From NCBI GenBank assembly GCA_020636075.1, contig JACJYO010000015.1:3201-67200 (forward strand): 64,000 nucleotides of DNA, in the 5' to 3' direction. Position numbers and translations under genes: made by a program. The notes beneath the pieces were generated by a model, which was given only the letters and a program-made list of their open reading frames with translations, was not told the origin of the DNA and searched no databases. Numbering within the stretch: the first letter of the stretch is position 1; each line of letters begins with the position of its first letter. Below, piece by piece: positions 53,501-62,500 of this stretch. Origin of the DNA: Lewinellaceae bacterium (GTDB taxonomy: Bacteria > Bacteroidota > Bacteroidia > Chitinophagales > Saprospiraceae).

Positions 53501-56500
53501 CCAATCCCATTGGGCGGAATACGCCATTGGGACAATCGGGTGCTGAGTCAATGTCAATTTCTTCCGAAACCGGCGTGCCACTCAAAATGCTGTCGATGCG
53601 CACGAGTTTTCGGGTAAACAAATTCAACGTCCAGAGCGTGTTGTGGTCGGGTGAAATATCCAGATCGCCAAGGCCGGCTTTTCCAATTTTGGCAAAAACA
53701 TCCGAGTCCTGGCTGGCTGTGGTCGATGTAGACAAGTCCGGGCGATCAACCGTACCCACATCAGGCACCTGATACAATGGCGACACCACCGGAACCGCAC
53801 CGGAATAATCGATCCGGTAAATCCCTCCGAGGCCCAATGCACCCAGGCCAACATGGCGCTTAAGGAAAGCACTGGCGTATAAAAATTTGTGCGTACCGTC
53901 CCAGGCAAGTCCGTATACCGAGCCAATTTGGTTGCTGGCCAATACCCTGCCAAACACTGCATCCGGATTCGTTGCCGCATAAGGGAAGAGGCCTATCGCT
54001 GTGCTGTCCACCAGCTCAGCCAATCCTTGTGCAAAGGCGGTATAAGCGACATCCGGGTGTTGCTGGCAATAGAAATACGGATCGAAGAATCCCGCCTGTA
54101 TGGCACAATTTGCCGATTGCACAAATTGAACCGAGCTGCCATTGTTTGTTCCGGCAAGCGCAGGCATAAACCAAGGCTGCGTCGGCACAAATTCAATGCG
54201 ATACGGATAGTTTACATGCCCGAAAAAGCGATAAGTGCCATCGCTGCCGGTCACTACCGAATCCAACGGCGCAGGATTTTCACAGGCATACAGGTAAACG
54301 ACAACACCAGCCAACCCGGGCTCTCCAACACCGGCAAGACCATCTGCATTCAGATCATTGTACACTTGCCCTCCAATTGTCCCACCAACGCTAACCTGCA
54401 CGGTATCCATGCAGTTTTCAAAATCCATGATCAAAATCTGGTAATTCCCAGGCTCCGGTACGGTTATGTCAAACGGCGCACTGGAGGCTGTACCCATACC
54501 ACTGCTGCTTCCGTTTGTCCATTCGTAATGATACTCAGGCGCGCCATTTTCCAAATGAATGTTTATAGCCAGATCTGTCGTATCACACCCCGTTCCCAAT
54601 GCTGTGGCACTTGCCTGGAAAATCGCCCAGGCATCAATGGTTGTCACGATTGTTCCCTGACAACCTTGCAAATCGGTAACCGTGATCTCGTATAGCCCCG
54701 CAGAAAGTCCTTCCAGCACCTGAACCGACATTGACCCGGTACCCGATCCACTTTGATTTAAGGTGTAATTCTGCCATTGGAAGGTGTACTCGGGTGAGCC
54801 ATTTTGAATCTCCAATGTAATATTAGCTTCGTGGTCATTGCAACCCAGGCCGATTTGTGGTTCTGCAAACAGCGGCAGTGTGGCAGTAGCCGGCTCAATT
54901 ATCGTCATTGCCACAGCGGTGCAGCCATTTACATCGGTTACCGTAATCCGATACGTACCGGAGAACAGTCCTGTGATCTGAAAGGGTTCCGTAAGTGACG
55001 AGCCGGCGCCTGTTGCGCCCGTGGAAATATTTTCCCAGGTGTAATTAAATCCGGGCACCCCGTTATCCAGGCTGACAAATAGCTTGCCGTTGGATGCATT
55101 ACAGGTAGGTGCAACAATTTGCCCGGCGCCGGCCTTGAATGTCGTGCAATCACTTTGCGTCATACAGGTTACGGAATCACACCGCACGGATGTACAGTTT
55201 TGCGCATCGGTTACCGTTACACAATATTGCCCTTCGGGCAAACCGGAAATATCCTGCGTCGTTGCATTCGTCGACCACTGGTAAGTGAATTGGCCGGTAC
55301 CACCGGAAACCGTGAGGTTTATGGCGCCCGTACTTTGATTACAAATGGTATTGGACACTTCGGCAGACAATTCCGGCATACTTCCGTTTGATACCACAGC
55401 CGTAGTTGATGCCGAGCATCCAATGGCATCGGTGATGGTAACGGAATAGGTGCCGGAAGGCAGGTTCGAAATATCCTGCGTTGTGGAATCATTACTCCAT
55501 ATGTAACTGTATGGAACAGTGCCGCCGAATACCGTAAGATTTATCGAGCCGGGCATGCCACAGTTGCCGTTTGTCACGGCAACTGTGGTTGCGATGCCTT
55601 CAAATTCGTACACCGTTGCGCAAGCCGTCGAAACACACCCGGCATTATCGATGACCGTTACACAATACGGACCCGAATAAAGGCTGTCAATATGCTGCGT
55701 TGTCGAGCCATTTGTCCATAAAAATGTATACGAGGGTGTCCCGCCAGAAACGGTAAGATTTACCGACCCGGTAGGCATACCGCAGTTGGAATTGCTCGCA
55801 ACGACGGTCAGTGCCGGGCCATTTGGCGTACCCACGGATCCGCAAAGGGTCGCCGTGAAGCCATCATTGTCCGTTACTGTTACACAATAGGTGCCGACCG
55901 GCAGATCGATCAGATCTTCCGTGGTAGCACCTGTATTCCACAGGTAAGTGTACGGAGATTGCCCGCTAGTCACCGTAAGGTCCAGCGCACCTTCAGCGGC
56001 GCCACAGGCAGTATTGGTCACACCAATATTCAGCACCATGCTTGGTTGACTGATCAGGGTGATGCAGGTAGTAGCAGTACAGCCGTTGGCATCGGTAACC
56101 GTTACACAATAATTTCCGGCAGGCATGCCAACCAAGTCCTCCGTAGTTGCACCGGTATTCCACAGGTAGCTAAATGGCATTGTGCCACCGGTAACCATCA
56201 GATCAACCGAGCCGTTTGCCTGGTTGTTCGTGGCATTTTCTCCGGTTATCGTCAGCGCCGGACTACCGTATCCGGGCACGGTATCGCAGTGCACCACGGA
56301 ACAATTGTTGGCATCGGTAACCGTCACACAGTAAATACCGGCGGGCAAATCTGACAGATCCTGCGTTGTTTCGCCGGTATTCCATAGAAAACTAAAGGGT
56401 GGAGTGCCATTGGCGGGGCTGAGGCTGATCGCGCCATTGGGCAAACCACAAAGCGCTGGCGTCTCAGTTGAACTTGCTGCAGGTCCTGCAATGTTGATCA

Positions 56501-59500
56501 AGGTAACACAGGTGGTGCCAATACAGCCGTTAGCATCCGTAGTTGTCACACAGTAGATGCCTGGTTCCAGTCCGGAAAGGTCTTCAGCGGTTGCACCTGT
56601 ATTCCAGAGGAAAAGTACCGGCGCCGCAGCTCCCGAAACAGTCAAATCAACTGCGCCATTCGGCAAACCACAGGCGGCATTTGTGGCCGTTGTCGTCAAT
56701 ACCGGGCTGCCAAGGCTGTCGACATCGACACATGCGGTCGACAGACAATTATTGGCATCCGTTACCGAAACGCAGTAGGTACCGGCAGGTAAATCCGTAA
56801 CAGACGTTGTAGTTTCACCAGTCGACCATAAAACGCTCAGTGGTGCTGTACCGCCGTTTATCGCCAGGTAAACCGCACCGTTTTGCAACCCACAACGCGC
56901 ATCGACTGTCGTCGTGGCAAGTGCCGGGCTACCCAAATTGCTTACGGCTGCACAACTAACCGCCATACAATTATTGGCATCGGTAATTGTCACGCAATAC
57001 GTACCCGCCAGGAGGTCCGTGAGGTGCTGGGTGGTATCGCCCGTGTTCCAATTAAAGTGGAAGGGTGAAGTTCCGCCCGCCAGGCTCAGATTTATGGCCC
57101 CGTTGCTGTCGCCGCAGCTGGCATTTGTTGCCACCAGCGTCGGCGCCGGGCCATTTTGATTGGCCACTGTTATACAAATGGTTGCAGTGCAATGGATAGC
57201 ATCGGTGACTGTAACGCAATACATGCCCGCGGCAACCCCGGAGAGGTCTTTTGCAGTTGCACCGTTGTTCCAAAGGAATGTATAGGGCGAAACGCCGGCA
57301 GTTGCGGTAAGATTGACCGCACCATTGGTGTTTCCACAAGTGGCTGGGCTGGACGAAATCGCCAGTGTGGGTCCTGTCGGTACGGCAATCGTAGCACAGG
57401 TAGTTTTGGTGCAGCCATTCAGGTCGGTAATGGTAACGCAATAGGTACCGACAGGTACGTTGTTCAAATCCTGGGATGTTGCGCCATTCGACCATTTATA
57501 CGTGTAAATGCTTCCCGGCATTTGCGGCGTTCCACCGATCACGTTCAAATCGACAGATCCCGTAGTACCGCCACACCCGGGGTTTTGGATGGTAATCGTA
57601 GGCTTAATATCCTGTGAAGGTCCGCTTACAATATAGTTTTTCACAATAGAACAGTTCGTCGCGTCGGAAATTGTTACGATGTAAATACCGCCGGTGATGT
57701 TGTGCTGATCTTTTGTAGCGGGTAAGATGCCACTGTTCCAGTTATAGGCATATGGACTGGTTCCTCCGCTTACAGTTTGGACAATATGCCCGGTGTTTGT
57801 CCCGTAGCACGTTATCGGAGTTACCTGAGCAGTCGCCGAAATCGGGAAATACTGGGGCACCGTTACGCAGGTCGTTTTCACACAGCCTTTGGCATCCGTT
57901 ACCGTCACACAGTAGTCCACACCGGAGGGTACCTGGTATAAATCCTGGAAGGTCCATCCGTTCGACCAGAGGTAGGTGTACGGGGAAGTTCCGCCATTCA
58001 CGGTCAGGTTAACATTGTAATTCCCGCTACAGGGTGGGTCCATGGAAATTGCAGTCGTCAAAACAACCTGCTGTGGTTGGGTAACCTGGAAGGTCTGGCT
58101 TTTCGAGCAACCGTTTTTATCGGTTACCGTTACGGTGTAAAATCCAACTGTCAGATTGTTCAGGTCTTCCGTGGTAGCACCACCCGGCGACCATTTGAAG
58201 GTATAAGGTTGTGTGCCGCCGGCCGGGGTCAGGTCGATGGCGCCGTTGTTGCCCCCAAAGCAAGACACTGTTGTTATCTGGGCTGTGAGATTGATTGCCG
58301 CAGGTTGGCCAACCGTAGCACAGATGGTTTGGGTACAACCGATATTGTCGGTAACCGTTACACAATAGGTGCCGGCCTGTACATTATTCAGGTTTTGGCT
58401 ATTGACACCTGTTGACCAAAAATAGCTGTAGCCCGGTGTACCGCCGCCGACGGTGAGCGTCACGCCGCCGTCGCTTCCTCCGGCACAGGTAACTGGCTTG
58501 GTGGTTGTACTCAACGTGATTTGCGGATTTTCAGGTACAAATTCACATAGGGTGGCCGTACAACCGTTTCCATCTGTTACCGTCAGGCAATATTGCCCTG
58601 CGGGCAAATTGGTATTGTTTGGTGTGGTTGTTCCGTTATTCCACAAGTAGGCATACGAGCCTACCCCACCCTTCACAGTCAGGTCGATCGAGCCATTGGA
58701 TGCATTGAAACAGGCCGGCCGAATATTTTTAATGTCAATGGTAATACCCGGAGGTTCGGATACCGTGGCGCAAATGCTCTTGGTGCACCCATTCGCATCG
58801 GTAACTGTTACACAATAGGTACCGGCCGAAACGGCATTCAGGTCTTGCGTAACGGAGCCGTTATCCCATGCATAGAAATAGTTTTGTGTGCCACCGGTCA
58901 CCGTCAGGTTGACGCCGCCATTGGAGCCGCCATTGCAAGATACTGCGCTGGTGGTCACGGTGAGTAGCAGTGCGCTCGGTTGCGTTACGGTCGCGCAAGT
59001 GGTTTTTGTACAACCATTTACATCCGAAACGGTGACACAGTAGTTGCCTGCTGACAAGCCTGTCGGATCCTCGTCTGTTGAACTGTTATTCCACAGATAC
59101 GAATAGGGCCCGGCGCCACCGGTCACCGTCAGATCGATCCAACCATCGCTGCCCGCATTGCAGGACACCGCCGTCACCTGGGTAGATACGATGATGGTCG
59201 GTTGGGTAACCGTAGCCGAAACAACCGCCGTGCAGGAATTGGCATCGGTGATTGTACAGGCGTAGCTTCCGGCAGTCAGGTTTTGCACATCTTCCGGATC
59301 GTCCGTTCCCGGAAGATGCGCCCAGTTAAATGTATAGGGAGGCAAACCGCCATTTACTGTCAGATCGATAGCCCCGTCATTGCCGCCATTACAGGTCACT
59401 GCGGTTACTGATACCGTTGCCATAACATCTGATAACTGATCAACCGTAAAAGCCTGAACGGCAGTACAGCCGGCAGCATCGGTTACGGTAACCGTGTAGG

Positions 59501-62500
59501 TACCTGCCGAAAGCCCTGTCGGGTCCTGTGGATTGCTGGCGCCCGGAATATGCGCCCAGTTGTAGGTGTATCCGGGTGTACCGCCAAAGACCGTCAGGTC
59601 TATTGAACCATTGTTACCTCCGGTGCAGGCAATAATGGGCTCTGTGGTGGCACTCATCTCGATCACCGTCGGTTGAGATACAACAGCGGTATAACTAGCC
59701 GAACAGCCGTTGGCATCAAATACGGTCACCGTATAGGTACCAACTGCAAGGTTGTTAATATCCTGCACACTTTGACCGCCCGACCAAACATAGGAGTAGG
59801 TAGGCGTTCCTCCGGCAACAGACAGGTTGATAGAACCGTTATTTCCGCCAAAACAACTCACATTTTGTACGGTTGCGCTCAAGTTCAGGGCCGTGGGTTG
59901 CGGCACCGTTGCAGAAGTTATACGCGTACAGCCATTTTCGTCAGAAATTGTTACCGTGTAAGTGCCTGCCGAAAGTCCGGTAAGGTCCTGATCGGTAGAA
60001 CTATTTGACCAGGCATAGAGGTAAGCTGGCGTACCTCCTGTAACATTCAGGTCAATAGCGCCATCAGAGCCCCCATTACATGAAACAGCCGAAACCACTG
60101 TAGTTGAGCCGAGTACCGGGGGTTGTCCCACTGTAGCCGTTCGAATTTTGGAACAACCGGCGAAATCTGTTACCGTAACGGTATAGGAGCCTGCCAGCAG
60201 GGCTACCGGGTCCTGGCCGGTATAGTTGTTGGACCAATGATAGGTATATCCTGGTGTGCCACCACTAACCTCCAGATCAATAGCACCATCATTTATTCCA
60301 AAACAGGATGCATTAACGGAGGTGGTTGTCAGCACTAATGTTGAAGCCTCGTTTACCAATGCCTCCAGTTCAGCGGTACATCCCAGATTGTCCGTCACAG
60401 TCACCGTATAGGTTCCGGCAGTAAGGCCGGTTACATTCGCCGGGTTACTGGAACCGGGGATGTGCGCCCAATCGTACGAATACGCGGGCGTACCACCACT
60501 CACACTCAGGCTGATGGCGCCGTTGGCGCCGCCGTTACAGGCAACGTCGGTCACATTGGCAGTCACCAAAATAGGATCGGGTTCTTCCACGAAGGCACTG
60601 CCAAGCGCAATACATGCATTGGCATCGGTCACTTCCACGTCGTAAAGTCCGGAAGTCAGGCCGGAAATATCCTCCGTCATTGCGCCGTTGCTCCATTGGA
60701 ACGTATACCCCGATGTACCACCGGACACACTTAAGTTGATCGCCCCGTTAGCTCCGCCATTACAGGAAACATTGACAACGACCAGGGTCAGTTGGATCGC
60801 TGTTGGTTCAATTACAGTTGCCTCCACGGTTTTCGTACAGCCGATATTGTCTGTAATCGTGGCGGTAAAGGTGCCCGCAGACAAACTGGTCAAATCCTCA
60901 GCGTTCACACCGTTAGACCAGGAAACGGTATATCCAGGCGTCCCCCCACTGATAGTCAGTTCGATTTCACCATCCCCGCCGCCGTTACAGGTGACCGGTG
61001 TAGTTTGCGTTGCCGAAACAATCTGTGTGGGCTGGGTCAGTTCAAACAAATCTGTTAGCGAACAGCCGTTAGCATCGGTTACGGTTACAATGTAGGAACC
61101 AGCAGTCAGGTTGTTTTGATCTTCCGTGTTGGTATTGTTTGACCAGCTAAAGGTGTAGGGCATAACGCCTCCGTCCACTGTCAGGTCAATGGATCCATTG
61201 GCTCCGCCAAAACAGGTAACGTTTACAATGGTACTGCTAAGCGTCACATTACTCGGTTGAGCGACGGTGGCAGATGTCGTAGCGGAACAATTGTTCGCAT
61301 CCGTCACCGTAACCGTGTAGACATCTGCATCTAATCCGCTCAAATCCTCCTCGATGCTTCCATTAGACCATAAGAAGGTATAGTTTGGCGTGCCGCCTCC
61401 AACAGACAGGTCTATGGCACCATTTGAATTACCATTACAGGTGGCCGGTGTAGCCAGTGCTGACAGCGTTATGGCATCAGGTTCTGTGATAGTTGCAGAC
61501 GTTATTGCCGTACAACCATTCGCATCCGTTACCGTCACTGAATATATGCCGATGTTTAACCCGGTCAAATTTTGGCTCATGGCGCCGCCCGTCCAGGCAT
61601 AGGTATAGCCCGGCGTGCCGCCGGAAACTGTGAGATTGATCGTGCCGTTGGCAGCGCCGTTACAGGAAACATCCATCGCGGTTACTGCAAGATCCAGCTC
61701 CGGGGGTTCGGTTACCGTCGCACTCGTGGTGGCTGTGCAACCGTTCGCATCCGTCACCGTAACTGTGTAGGTACCTGCGCTCAAACCCGCCGGGTTTTGG
61801 CCCGTGGCGCCGCCCGTCCAGGCATAGGTATAGCCCGGCGTGCCGCCGGATACCGTCAGATTGATCGAGCCCGTGGCCGCCCCGTTGCAATCCGTCGGAT
61901 TGGCGCTAGCCGATAAACTCAAACCCGGCGGTTCGGTCACTGTCGCACTCGTGGTGGCCGTGCAGCCGTTCGCATCCGTTACCGTAACCGTGTACGTGCC
62001 CGCACTCAGGTTCCCCGGGTTTTGACCCGTGGCGCCGCCCGTCCAGGCATAAGTATAGCCCGGCGTGCCGCCGGATACCGTCAAATTGATCGAGCCGTTG
62101 GATCCTCCATTACAAGAAACAGGTGCATCTGTAGCAAGCCCAATAAGATCATTAGTAATTGTAATATTTTGAGTAGCAATGATCGAATTCCCACACATGT
62201 CCGTTGCACCCCATTCGCGAATAATCAGGAGTCCATTGTTAAGTTCTGTTTCTCCAAGAAAATTAACTGTCACATTGGGATCACACAAATCTTCTGCTGT
62301 TACGACAGGCAAAGTGGGTATTTGGCCAACACAAGTTATTGTGATATCTCCCGGCACTCCAATAAGCACAGGTGCAGAAATATCTTGTACTATAATTGTT
62401 TGCTCTGCAGTAGTTGAATTACCACATGCGTCTGTTGCAGTCCAGGTACGCGTAACACTGTAAGTACCTGAGCAAGCACCTGGAGTGGTCACATCATCAG

